The position numbers were made by a program, and so were the translations under genes. From contig CAAGME010000010.1 in NCBI GenBank assembly GCA_900770945.1, forward strand, positions 9,987 through 73,986: a DNA stretch of 64,000 nt, given 5' to 3'. The notes below the pieces were generated by a model, which saw only the letters and a program-made list of their open reading frames with translations, was not told the DNA's origin and searched no databases. Of the stretch, positions 17,532 through 25,153 are shown one piece after another (within the stretch, counting starts at the first letter, position 1; each line of letters opens with the position of its first letter). The DNA is from Clostridia bacterium (lineage in GTDB: Bacteria; Bacillota; Clostridia; Christensenellales; Borkfalkiaceae).

Positions 17532-19454
17532 TTATACGTCCAGATCGCTTACGAGCTTAGCGTTCTCCGCAATGAAGTTACGGCGCGGTTCGGCGTCGTC
17601 GCCCATCAAAAGCGTGAACATCGCGTCGGCTTGTACGGCGTCCTCTACGGTGACTTTGAGCATGGTACGGGTCGCCGGGTTCATCGTCGTTTCCCAAAGC
17701 TGTTCGGCGTTCATTTCGCCCAAACCTTTGTAACGCTGAATGTCGCATTTGCCGTTCGCCGCCAAAAAGTCGGAAAGTTCTTTATCGCTGTAAAAATAAT
17801 TGTCAACCTTGTTCTTCGTCACCTTGTAAAGCGGCGGTTGCGCGATATATACGTGACCTTGCTCGACGAGCGGACGCATAAAGCGGAAAAAGAAGGTTAA
17901 AAGAAGTATTCGTATATGACTGCCGTCGACATCGGCATCGGTCATACAGATGATTCTGTCGTAACGAAGTTTTTTAACGTCGAAATCGTCCTGCATGCCG
18001 CCGCCGAAGGCGGTTATCATCGCTTTGATTTCGTCGTTTTCGAGAACGCGGTTGATACGCGCTTTTTCAACGTTCAATATTTTGCCGCGCAAAGGTAAGA
18101 TTGCCTGGAATCTTCTGTCCCTTCCTTGTTTTGCCGTGCCGCCTGCGGAATCGCCCTCGACGAGGAAAATTTCGCAAAGTTCGGCGTTCTTTTCGGAACA
18201 GTCGGCAAGCTTACCGGGAAGCGCAGAGCCTTCGAACGCGCTTTTACGCGTAGCTTCTCTCGCCTTTCTCGCAGCCTCTCTCGCGCGCTTTGCCGTAACG
18301 GACTTTAAGATGAGTTCTTTCGCTCTTGCGGGGTTTTCTTCGAGATAAGTCCCTAAAGCTTCCTGCATAGCCCTGGAAACAAGCCCTCTCATCTCGGAAT
18401 TGCCGAGTTTTGTTTTTGTCTGACCTTCGAATTGCGGTTCGGGCAATTTTACGGAAATAACGGCAGTCAAGCCTTCTCTGACGTCCTCGCCCGAAAGTTT
18501 GTCCTTTTCGTCGTCCTTTAAGACGTTGAGTTTTCTGCCGTACTCGTTCAAAAGCTTGGTTAAAGAAGCTTTGAATCCGTCAAGGTGCGTGCCGCCTTCC
18601 TCGGTGTTGATGTTGTTTGCGAAGGCAAAAACCGTTTCGTTGTAACCGTCGTTATACTGCAACGAAATCTCCACGACGACGTCGCCGTAAGTTTCTTCGA
18701 AGTATATGGGTTCGGGGAGAAGCACGGTTTTGTTCTTGTTCAAATCTTCGACGAAGTGGCGTATGCCGCCCTCGAAGCAGAATTCGTCCTTTTTTGGCGT
18801 TTCGGGGCGTAAATCTTCTATTCTTATTCTCAAACCCTTGTTGAGGTAGCAAAGTTCGCGCAAACGCGTTTTAAGGTTCTCGTACGAAAACTCCGTCGAT
18901 TCGAAAATCTCGTCGTCGGGCATAAAGGTCACCTTCGTACCGGTCGCTTGCGTTTCGCCGACTACCTGTAAGCGGGCTTGCGGAACGCCGCGGTTATAGC
19001 GTTGACGGAAGCGTTTGCCCTTTTGGCAAACTTCCACTTCCAGCCATTCGGAAAGCGCGTTGACGACCGAGATACCCACGCCGTGAAGTCCGCCGGAAAT
19101 TTTGTATCCGCCGCCGCCGAATTTTCCGCCAGCGTGAAGCTTTGTCAAAACGACTTCGACCGCGGAAACGCCTTCCGCATGGTGAATGTCGGTCGGTATG
19201 CCTCTGCCGTTGTCCTCGACGGTGCAAGACCCGTCTTTGTTGATGGTAACCTTAATAAGGTCGCAGTACCCGGCAAGAGCTTCGTCGATGGAGTTATCGA
19301 CAACTTCCTGCACGAGATGATGAAGCCCCCTCGAATCGGTCGAACCGATATACATGCCCGGACGCTTACGGACAGGGTCAAGCCCCTCAAGGACCTGAAT
19401 CTGAGCTTCGCCGTAAGTTCCTTCTACTTTGTTTTCCGCCATTTTTGGTTTCAA
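17532..19454 (-). CDS. gyrB: DNA gyrase subunit B
   Basis: A 640-residue ATPase subunit of gyrase. The GHKL ATP site (EVVDNSIDEALAG, VEDNGRGIPTDIH, GGLHGVG) and the TOPRIM motifs EGDSAGGTAKQGRDR and DADVDGSHI are present. Length is the short gyrB form typical of Bacillota. The ATG follows a GGGAGTTGAAACC leader. A sigma-A promoter lies at 19480-19508 with an unusual alternating purine-pyrimidine tract upstream, which may connect expression to DNA supercoiling. Confidence 0.97.
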   Translation of the reverse strand: MKPKMAENKVEGTYGEAQIQVLEGLDPVRKRPGMYIGSTDSRGLHHLVQEVVDNSIDEALAGYCDLIKVTINKDGSCTVEDNGRGIPTDIHHAEGVSAVEVVLTKLHAGGKFGGGGYKISGGLHGVGISVVNALSEWLEVEVCQKGKRFRQRYNRGVPQARLQVVGETQATGTKVTFMPDDEIFESTEFSYENLKTRLRELCYLNKGLRIRIEDLRPETPKKDEFCFEGGIRHFVEDLNKNKTVLLPEPIYFEETYGDVVVEISLQYNDGYNETVFAFANNINTEEGGTHLDGFKASLTKLLNEYGRKLNVLKDDEKDKLSGEDVREGLTAVISVKLPEPQFEGQTKTKLGNSEMRGLVSRAMQEALGTYLEENPARAKELILKSVTAKRAREAARKAREATRKSAFEGSALPGKLADCSEKNAELCEIFLVEGDSAGGTAKQGRDRRFQAILPLRGKILNVEKARINRVLENDEIKAMITAFGGGMQDDFDVKKLRYDRIICMTDADVDGSHIRILLLTFFFRFMRPLVEQGHVYIAQPPLYKVTKNKVDNYFYSDKELSDFLAANGKCDIQRYKGLGEMNAEQLWETTMNPATRTMLKVTVEDAVQADAMFTLLMGDDAEPRRNFIAENAKLVSDLDV

Positions 19455-19479
19455 CTCCCTAAAATTTTTCTTTGTATCG

Positions 19480-19508
19480 ATTATACAACAAAATTAAAGG
19501 AAAGTAAA
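19480..19508 (-). promoter_or_regulatory. gyrBA promoter
   Basis: On the minus strand, -35 TTTACT and -10 TATAAT are separated by 17 bases. The -10 box is perfect and lies 25 bases from the gyrB start. The -35 is weak (4 of 6), which suits a promoter sensitive to DNA topology. Confidence 0.75.
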
Positions 19509-19545
19509 GCGTTTTCGGGCTTTCTTTTATTTTAATTTTTGTCGG

Positions 19546-19604
19546 GTGCGCACACGGGCGTACGCGTATGTACGTATGCGTATGTATACGCATGCGCATG
19601 CACG
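19546..19604. other. Alternating purine-pyrimidine tract upstream of gyrB
   Basis: Bases 19558-19604 (47 bp) alternate purine and pyrimidine without exception. The 11 bp at 19546-19556 also alternate, separated by one extra G. The tract is rich in CG, CA/TG and TA steps and contains the inverted repeat ATGCGTAT-GT-ATACGCAT. It begins about 38 bp upstream of the gyrBA -35 box. Such sequence is prone to Z-DNA or cruciform formation under negative supercoiling. Confidence 0.85.
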
Positions 19605-19632
19605 AGAAAATCGCAAATTTTTTCCGCAAAAA

Positions 19633-19668
19633 AAAGCCCTCGAACATTCGAGAGCTTAACTATAAGCC
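19633..19668 (-). terminator. Terminator of the site-2-protease-like gene
   Basis: On the minus strand, an AAGCTCTCGAA / TTCGAGGGCTT stem with a 2-base loop is followed by a T run. It separates the upstream gene from the gyrB control region. Confidence 0.8.
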
Positions 19669-19673
19669 GTAAG

Positions 19674-20744
19674 TCAGCTTAGCGACGGGGCGATAAACTC
19701 GTCAAAAACCTTTTTGTCGCTCGCGGCAAGCCCTTTTAGGGGGCAATTTTCGCTTAAAGTTTTATAAGACGAGCTAACGAGCGTCGCCCATTCTTTTTCG
19801 CCTTTAAAAAGCCTGTACGCCGCATGCGCGCGGCAAGAAGCCAAGTTCTCGTCGAAGAAAGGCTCGACTTCCGGTAAAAGGGCTTCAACCTTTTCCTCGT
19901 CCTTTTCTACGCAGGCTATAAAAAATCTTTCCATAAGTAGGGCTATAACTTCGTTATCCGACAATTCCGTGGTTTTTAGAAGCTTGTCCGCAATGAGTCT
20001 TGCGGTCGGTAAATCGCCTTTTGAAAGCATATAAAGACAATCGTAATAAGTGGTCGGGCGTTTGCCGTAAGTCTTTTCGACGGTTAAAGGAAAGGCTTTT
20101 TCGAGCGGCTCGCCGTTAAAAAGGCGGCTTTCCGTTTCAAAAGCGACAAGGGTTTTGACGTACGAAGGCTTATCGGCTTTAAACAAAAGCGCGCCGTCGT
20201 TAGCCTCGGTAAACGGCAAAAAGTTGATGAGCAACATATAAAACGCCGAAAACGAAGCGGCAATAAACAATGCGAGCAGACAGCCGTTTTTGATGACAAC
20301 GGCAAGAACGGCGAATAAAACAATCGTCAATACGCTGCCGACAAGCCCGCCGACAAGCGCGGTTGTAAGCGATTTTTCGGCATTTATAGGGTTTTTAACG
20401 TAAAAAACAGTCCAGCCGGCGTGCAAAGACGAGCGTTCACTCGATATTTTCGGTTTTTCTTTGCTTATTTTGAAGCCCCAAAAGCTTATTGCCGCAACCC
20501 GCGAGCCGGAAAAAGAAGCAAAAAGCGCGTGTAACAGCTCGTGTAACGCATTGTGCAGAAAATACCCGATGAACGCGCCGACGAAAACAAGAAAAATTCT
20601 GAGCAAAACCGCCCACGCGCCGCTTGCGGGATATATGAAAAACCCCGAAATTTCGGTCGCTACGCCCAAAACAATGCACACGGCGGCAATAAGCCGCGTA
20701 TAAGCGTAATCGTTTTCCAATTTTTCCATTCTTTCTTTTGTCAT
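19674..20744 (-). CDS. Putative site-2-protease-like membrane metalloprotease
   Basis: A 356-residue protein from the ATG at 20744, which overlaps the ppx stop (ATGA); an earlier in-frame ATG at 20768 lies inside ppx. About five or six membrane segments fill the first 185 residues. HELLH (68-72) lies in a membrane helix, and NFLPFTEANDG (174-184) resembles the NxxPxxxxDG metal-ligand motif of M50 proteases such as SpoIVFB. The C-terminal 170 residues are soluble and helical, TPR-like. Intramembrane proteolysis is an inference; a DUF3267-type protein is the alternative. Substrate unknown. Confidence 0.6.
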   Translation of the reverse strand: MTKERMEKLENDYAYTRLIAAVCIVLGVATEISGFFIYPASGAWAVLLRIFLVFVGAFIGYFLHNALHELLHALFASFSGSRVAAISFWGFKISKEKPKISSERSSLHAGWTVFYVKNPINAEKSLTTALVGGLVGSVLTIVLFAVLAVVIKNGCLLALFIAASFSAFYMLLINFLPFTEANDGALLFKADKPSYVKTLVAFETESRLFNGEPLEKAFPLTVEKTYGKRPTTYYDCLYMLSKGDLPTARLIADKLLKTTELSDNEVIALLMERFFIACVEKDEEKVEALLPEVEPFFDENLASCRAHAAYRLFKGEKEWATLVSSSYKTLSENCPLKGLAASDKKVFDEFIAPSLS

Positions 20745-21604
20745 AAAGCACCTGTTTTTAAAAGACAATAGCCTTCGAGATTATCGGCTTCGCTCGCGTA
20801 AAACTCACCGAGATTAAGGTATTTAAGAACAGCCGACAAAAGCGCGCCGCCACACACGATAACCCGCGCGCGCTTTTTGTCTTCGAAAAGTTTGCCTCGC
20901 TCCTCTGTCGTCTTTGTCGAAAGCAGTAAAACGAAAGGGTCAAGAAAAGATTTTTCTACCTTAAGTCCCTGTATAACTTCGGGAACGTAAGTTTTTTGTC
21001 CCGAAAAGGCGTGCGCTATCGAAGTCGCCGTGCCGCCGACGGCTACGAGTTTTTTTATTTCGGGGACTTGTCCGTAGGTCTTGACAAGCTCGCCCGTCAG
21101 TTTCATTATCTTGTCATAATCCTCTCCGCACTCATCGCACAAAGTCACCGCGCCGAACGGAAGCGAATGCGAATAAATTATTTTTCCGTCCTTTTTTACG
21201 GCAAGTTCGCTCGAAGCCCCGCCTATATCTATAACGGCTCCGTCACCGCCCGAAAGCGCACCGAGCAAGCCCGTTTCGGCTTCCGTTTCGCCCGAAAGAA
21301 TTTCTATTTTTATTCCCGTTTCGCGCTCTAAAAATTCGGCGTAAGCTTTGCCGTTTTTCGAATTGCGAACGGCAGCCGTCGCAAACGCGAGAATATCTTG
21401 CTTTTTAACGCCAACCTCTTCCGCTTTTTCGGCAAGCGTTTTTACGGCGTCGGTCGTTCTCTTTTTAGAATTTTCGTCAAGAAGCCCGTCCTCCGATATG
21501 TTTTTACCGAGTTGCGAAGTTATTTTTCCGTTGTATATTATTTTTCCGTCCGAAAAACAACGCAATCGGACGGAATTAGACCCTATATCGAGTACCGCTT
21601 TCAT
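20741..21604 (-). CDS. Ppx/GppA family phosphatase
   Basis: A 287-residue member of the ASKHA-fold exopolyphosphatase/pppGpp phosphatase family. It starts MKAVLDIGSNSVRL, has the phosphate-binding VIDIGGASSELA and the later VAVGGTATSIAHAF. These enzymes hydrolyse polyphosphate or the gamma phosphate of pppGpp; sequence alone does not choose. It is about as long as the catalytic two-domain core, lacking the C-terminal HD domain of longer Ppx proteins. It is coupled to the downstream membrane-protease-like gene. Confidence 0.85.
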   Translation of the reverse strand: MKAVLDIGSNSVRLRCFSDGKIIYNGKITSQLGKNISEDGLLDENSKKRTTDAVKTLAEKAEEVGVKKQDILAFATAAVRNSKNGKAYAEFLERETGIKIEILSGETEAETGLLGALSGGDGAVIDIGGASSELAVKKDGKIIYSHSLPFGAVTLCDECGEDYDKIMKLTGELVKTYGQVPEIKKLVAVGGTATSIAHAFSGQKTYVPEVIQGLKVEKSFLDPFVLLLSTKTTEERGKLFEDKKRARVIVCGGALLSAVLKYLNLGEFYASEADNLEGYCLLKTGAL

Positions 21605-21787
21605 TTTTTACTCCGTAGAATTTTTTATAGTTGAAAGTTACCCTGTACCGACTTTCGCCCGCTCGGTTCTGCCGAGCTTTGTGGAGAAGGGGGACCGTCG
21701 CCAATGCGACGGTGGATGAGGGGATATTGTGTAAATCAAAAATTGAAAGTGTTTGCCAACTTGTCGGCTTTTTGTTCTTGTTAGCCG
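21605..21787. repeat. Repeat cluster between ppx and divIC
   Basis: No gene is seen. It contains short TTGAAAGT tracts (21630-21645 and about 21737-21750) and a segment GGAGAAGGGGGACCGTCGC followed by GCGACGGTGGATGAGGGGAT (about 21680-21726). The latter is the inverted counterpart of 11747-11800. A CCGTCGC/GCGACGG hairpin forms its centre. Confidence 0.6.
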
Positions 21788-21914
21788 TTTTAGGGCTTAG
21801 AGTGGTGTAGTTTGGCACAGCTGGTGACGGCGACCGACAGGCGCGTACTAAAACGTACGTAACTGAGGTCGACGGCGCACGCAGTGACAAAATGCGACGC
21901 TATAAGCCCTAAAA
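21788..21914 (-). repeat. Variable-arm hairpin element, copy 2
   Basis: A 127-bp element bounded by TTTTAGGGCTTA / TAAGCCCTAAAA. The inside shares AGTGGTG, GCGCGTACT, ACGTACGTAAC and CGCTATA with copies 1 and 3. Its right arm begins directly after the divIC stop codon (21915-21917). Confidence 0.75.
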
Positions 21915-22178
21915 CTATTTGTCGTCGGGGTACCGCCACCCCAGCTCCCTCGCCTTTTCCTCTATCTTCCAGCTTGACTGCCACTTGTCGATATCGTCTT
22001 CGAGAGATTCGTTTTCTTCACGCAAGGCGGCGATTTCGGCTTTTATGGAATCGAGTTCGCGCTCCTTGTTTTTTATGACGAGCATTTGATAGACCATTAT
22101 AAAGAGCAGAAGCGCAAGAAGAAGCACCGCGGTGGAAACGCTTGCGGCAAGTATTTTTTTCAGCTTTTGTTCGTCCAT
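21915..22178 (-). CDS. divIC: DivIC/FtsB-like septum formation initiator
   Basis: An 87-residue protein from the ATG at 22178, with an AAAGGAGC ribosome site. A short cytosolic start is followed by one membrane helix (about residues 9-33). A coiled coil (KERELDSIKAEIAALREENESLEDDI) and a short globular end follow. This is the architecture of DivIC/FtsB, which assembles with FtsL and DivIB at the septum. Its place after yabP and yabQ is the conserved Bacillota order. The upstream yabQ frame runs 161 bases into this gene. Confidence 0.85.
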   Translation of the reverse strand: MDEQKLKKILAASVSTAVLLLALLLFIMVYQMLVIKNKERELDSIKAEIAALREENESLEDDIDKWQSSWKIEEKARELGWRYPDDK

Positions 22179-22554
22179 TATTGCTCCTTTGTCGTATTTT
22201 CGCAAACGCGCGTTTAAAGCGTGATGCAATCCCCAAAATAAATTTCTTGAATATATTATACACTTTAAGCGATATAATTGCAAGCACTTTACCGAAAATT
22301 TTGCGTTCAACGAACGTTCCGAGCGCAAAAGAAGCGACTAAAAAGCCTCTTACCCGCTCGAAAGTAAGGTTTACGACGAGAAAATAATAACAAAACGCCG
22401 AAAGAACAAGAAAAATAAGAGCGCGGAAAATATCCTTGACGCGAGCGGAAAAAGGCGCGAAAACAACGAGCAGAACGTCCGCCCCGAGCATAGCCGCCGC
22501 GCCCGCGCCAAAAAACTTTAACGCCAAAAAAATTTGCGAATGCGTTTCGAACAT
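22018..22554 (-). CDS. yabQ: YabQ-like spore cortex protein
   Basis: The first about 120 residues look like YabQ: a polytopic membrane protein with roughly four helices (FLALKFFGAGAAAMLGADVL onward) and basic loops. YabQ is needed for spore cortex formation and acts in the outer forespore membrane. The last about 53 residues are read out of frame through the start of divIC and are basic and atypical, so either a stop codon was lost or a frameshift is present. It shares one base with yabP upstream. Confidence 0.7.
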   Translation of the reverse strand: MFETHSQIFLALKFFGAGAAAMLGADVLLVVFAPFSARVKDIFRALIFLVLSAFCYYFLVVNLTFERVRGFLVASFALGTFVERKIFGKVLAIISLKVYNIFKKFILGIASRFKRAFAKIRQRSNNGRTKAEKNTCRKRFHRGASSCASALYNGLSNARHKKQGARTRFHKSRNRRLA

Positions 22555-22793
22555 TACTTTATTAGTTTTTTGAAAATGTTTTCGCCGGAAGAATATCTGA
22601 CGAAAAAGACCTTGCCCTCTGCGCCGAGCGTGCCGCCTTGTTTATTGAAGAGAGAGATTTTCAGTTTTTCACCCGAAACAGTCAGTTTTCTGCCGTCTTT
22701 TAATTCCAGACGGATTTCCTTTTCGGAAAAGCCTTTTACGTCTAAGACCTCGCTTGCGGAAAACGTTTCGCCGTCAATACACAGTTTATGCAT
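22554..22793 (-). CDS. yabP: YabP-like sporulation protein
   Basis: A 79-residue all-beta protein fitting YabP/YqfC: DVKGFSEKEIRLELKDGRKLTVSG followed by a LKISLFNKQGGTLGAEGKV strand pair. YabP is made in the mother cell during sporulation. Gene order yabP-yabQ-divIC supports the call. The start has an AGAGAGG-type ribosome site upstream. Confidence 0.8.
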   Translation of the reverse strand: MHKLCIDGETFSASEVLDVKGFSEKEIRLELKDGRKLTVSGEKLKISLFNKQGGTLGAEGKVFFVRYSSGENIFKKLIK

Positions 22794-22837
22794 GAGCTTA
22801 CCTCTCTTTTATCATATTCGGCGATTCTAAAAAATAT

Positions 22838-22874
22838 GAAAAAAGAGCGATAATCGACTTATCGCCCGACTTTT
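22838..22874 (-). terminator. Terminator with near-copy of the dispersed motif (copy 4)
   Basis: The stem GCGATAA / TTATCGC with loop GTCGA forms on the minus strand. It is preceded by A-rich sequence and followed by CTCTTTTTT. The match to the common motif is 15 bp (22848-22862), with the last position pair changed so that it extends the stem. Confidence 0.75.
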
Positions 22875-22889
22875 TGTTACTTTCGCCGT

Positions 22890-23495
22890 TTATACGTTTT
22901 CTTTTCGACTTTTTAAAGTCGGCTTTTTGAAGTACGCAACGGCTTTGCTTTCTTTTCTTTCGCCTTTCAGCTTTTTAATTTCCGCGCGCAAAACCTCGGC
23001 TTCGATTAAGCCTAAGTCACGGTATTTTTCTTTGATTCTTTCTATAAGAGAATCTATCGCCTCGCAAAGTCTTTCATAAGGCGAAGCTTCGTTTTTTTTG
23101 CTTTTTTTACTTGAATTTACGCTTCTATACTTATTCTGCAATCTCAAAGCGAGCTTTTCGTCACCGTGTGAAAGCTCGTAAATTACTCGCCTCACCGATT
23201 TTCCGTTTTTTACGCCATCTTTTACGTTTTTTATAAGTTCTTGCTCCTCTTCATAAGTAAATATACGTTTTTTTCGTGCATTGAGCGAAGAGATAAACGG
23301 ATATTTTTGTTTGAGTTCGTCGTCCGTTCGGGCTTTTTTGATAAGCGAATAGTAGTAATTGCGCACGCTGCCCGTTGCGAGCGAAAACTTTTCGCCTGTC
23401 TTTTTGAACACCGCCGTAAGGCTTGCGCCGTTTTTTTGAGCCTTAGCCGCTTCCGCAACGAGATATTCGGTAAGTTTGTCTTTTAATTGCGTCAC
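22890..23495 (-). CDS. Putative DNA-binding protein, RsfA-like
   Basis: A 201-residue Lys-rich protein. The N-terminal half has helix-turn-helix-like text (SLATGSVRNYYYSLIKKAR) and a second helical unit around FTYEEEQELIKNVKDGVKNG, resembling Myb/SANT-like repeats as in the sporulation regulator RsfA. The C-terminal third is a coiled coil (EAEVLRAEIKKLKGERKESK). Position next to yabP suits a sporulation role, but this is inference. It is divergent from an unknown gene at 23610. Confidence 0.55.
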   Translation of the reverse strand: MTQLKDKLTEYLVAEAAKAQKNGASLTAVFKKTGEKFSLATGSVRNYYYSLIKKARTDDELKQKYPFISSLNARKKRIFTYEEEQELIKNVKDGVKNGKSVRRVIYELSHGDEKLALRLQNKYRSVNSSKKSKKNEASPYERLCEAIDSLIERIKEKYRDLGLIEAEVLRAEIKKLKGERKESKAVAYFKKPTLKSRKENV

Positions 23496-23609
23496 TTTTT
23501 TTACCTCTTTATATTGTTTTACGAAAATATTATTGACCGAAAAACCGTAAAAAAAACATACGGCGAAAAAAACTATAATACAATTTATAAGAATGGAATA
23601 TTATAAAAA

Positions 23610-24506
23610 ATGAAAGTATATTTTTATTCGCCCGTAAAAGCCGTACTCGAAGTAAACGGACAACGGTTCTTTATAAGCAAAAACATAAAAGCCGCAGAGT
23701 TCGATTCCGACGCGGTTTTTTCGATTTTCGCTTGCGGTTTTAAGCCGTGCAGAGCTTCGTTTTTATACTCCGAACTCAATAAAAATGTGGCGATAATCGA
23801 ACTATACAAGGGCTTTTTGATTGTTCCCGTCTTAAAAAAAGATTTTAGCGACAAGGAAGTAAACTTTGAAAAAACCGCTTCTCTTTACGGTTCTCAATAT
23901 TCTTTCGCGATAAAAAACACGGACAAAATGTACCTTACGGCAAGAGGATACAGAGCCGAAAAAACGCTTGCGCTCGATATTTTGCCTAAGGAAATAACCG
24001 TCACGCCGCTCAAAAACCATATCGCCGTGGAGGTGAAAAACAAAATAACGCGGCTTATCGTCTTTTCCGCAAGCGATTTGAGCGTAAAATTAAACGTTGC
24101 GGCGGGGAAAATTTTCTTATCCGACACAATCGTTACCGAACGACTTTTTATCGGCGCGGACGAATACGTTTTGAGCGAGCAGTACTCCTTGTCCCCCTTC
24201 AAAAAGATAAAAAACTATCTCGACAGAAAGAAAACAAAGACGGATAACGAACTTATTGACGGACTTATGTTTTTTGAAACGCTCAATTACGGCGGGGACG
24301 TAAGCGTTTTTTTGAGCGATGAATTAAAAGAAAAAAATGAAGCCTTAAAAAGCTTTATCCCGGCCTTTAAGATAATTTTGCCGCCGATAGAAGAAGAATA
24401 CCCCGATACCTTTACTCTTATAGGCGATGCCGTAAAATACGCAAGGCTGAAATTCGACTGCGGCAGAATATCCGACATCGACATTGACGAAATCCCGCAA
24501 AATTAA
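23610..24506 (+). CDS. Hypothetical protein
   Basis: A 298-residue soluble-looking protein, mostly beta-rich in the first 190 residues (KAVLEVNGQRFFISKNIKAA and similar strands), with a helical acidic C-terminal part. No signal peptide, membrane helix or catalytic motif seen. There is no strong ribosome site; a TATAAT-like box lies at about 23574. A good terminator follows. Family not recognised; it may pair functionally with the divergent RsfA-like gene. Confidence 0.65.
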   Translation: MKVYFYSPVKAVLEVNGQRFFISKNIKAAEFDSDAVFSIFACGFKPCRASFLYSELNKNVAIIELYKGFLIVPVLKKDFSDKEVNFEKTASLYGSQYSFAIKNTDKMYLTARGYRAEKTLALDILPKEITVTPLKNHIAVEVKNKITRLIVFSASDLSVKLNVAAGKIFLSDTIVTERLFIGADEYVLSEQYSLSPFKKIKNYLDRKKTKTDNELIDGLMFFETLNYGGDVSVFLSDELKEKNEALKSFIPAFKIILPPIEEEYPDTFTLIGDAVKYARLKFDCGRISDIDIDEIPQN

Positions 24507-24528
24507 AAATAATAGCATAACCATATTT

Positions 24529-24557
24529 TTCCGCGAGAGTTATCGCGGAATTTTTTG
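24529..24557 (+). terminator. Intrinsic terminator
   Basis: The stem TTCCGCGA / TCGCGGAA with a GAGTTA loop is followed by TTTTTT, just after the hypothetical gene. Confidence 0.85.
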
Positions 24558-24575
24558 TGTTTTTTCGCCTCGTTA

Positions 24576-24604
24576 TTGACAAATCGCGCGCAATGTGATA
24601 TATT
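24576..24604 (+). promoter_or_regulatory. Promoter of the gtrA-like operon
   Basis: TTGACA (24576-24581) and TATATT (24599-24604) are 17 bases apart. A short AAGGA/TCCTT hairpin lies in the leader. The operon start is 52 bases downstream. Confidence 0.75.
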
Positions 24605-24655
24605 GATACCAAAAGGAAATATATAATCCTTATCAAGCTGAACGTTAATGCAAAA

Positions 24656-25153
24656 ATGTTTAAAAAATTACTTAATTTTATCAATCAACAAACGCTTTTC
24701 GGAGAAATAATGCGGTTCGTCGTGGTCGGCGGAATCGCTACGGTAATAGACTTTGCGACTATGGCTTTGGTGCTTTTTGTCTTTGCACCGTCAAATTACC
24801 CCACCTTTTGGAGCATTTTTACGGGCGGAACGGACAAGGCTTCGCCTGTTGCCGCGCTCGTCGGTACGGGAACGGGCTTTTTGTTCGGGCTTGCCGCAAA
24901 TTACGCGCTTTCCGTTTTATTTGTCTTTAACGAAAAGGGCAAAGCAAAAACCGCAACGGGCTTTTTAAAATTCGCCGTACTTTCTTTCGGCGGACTTTTA
25001 CTGCACGAAGCGGGCATGTTTTTACTTTTCACAAAACTCGGAGTAAACGAATGGCTCGTTAAAATTTTAATGACGCTTATCGTACTCGTATATAACTATC
25101 TCACAAGAAAATTTTTCATTTTTAAAAAAGAAGATAAAGGGGAGCAGCAATGA
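24656..25153 (+). CDS. GtrA family membrane protein
   Basis: A 165-residue protein with four membrane helices, beginning in RFVVVGGIATVIDFATM, the typical GtrA opening, and ending with NYLTRKFFIFKK. GtrA proteins are thought to flip or handle polyprenyl-linked sugars for cell-surface glycosylation. The annotated ATG lacks a clear ribosome site. ATG 24710, preceded by GGAG, is a possible alternative that removes 18 residues. It overlaps the next gene by four bases. Confidence 0.85.
   Translation: MFKKLLNFINQQTLFGEIMRFVVVGGIATVIDFATMALVLFVFAPSNYPTFWSIFTGGTDKASPVAALVGTGTGFLFGLAANYALSVLFVFNEKGKAKTATGFLKFAVLSFGGLLLHEAGMFLLFTKLGVNEWLVKILMTLIVLVYNYLTRKFFIFKKEDKGEQQ

Noticed and set aside
19459..19647. 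Minus-strand frame across the alternating tract (His/Thr/Arg/Pro-rich)
   Set aside because: It is a by-product of the alternating purine-pyrimidine sequence and overlaps the gyrBA promoter.
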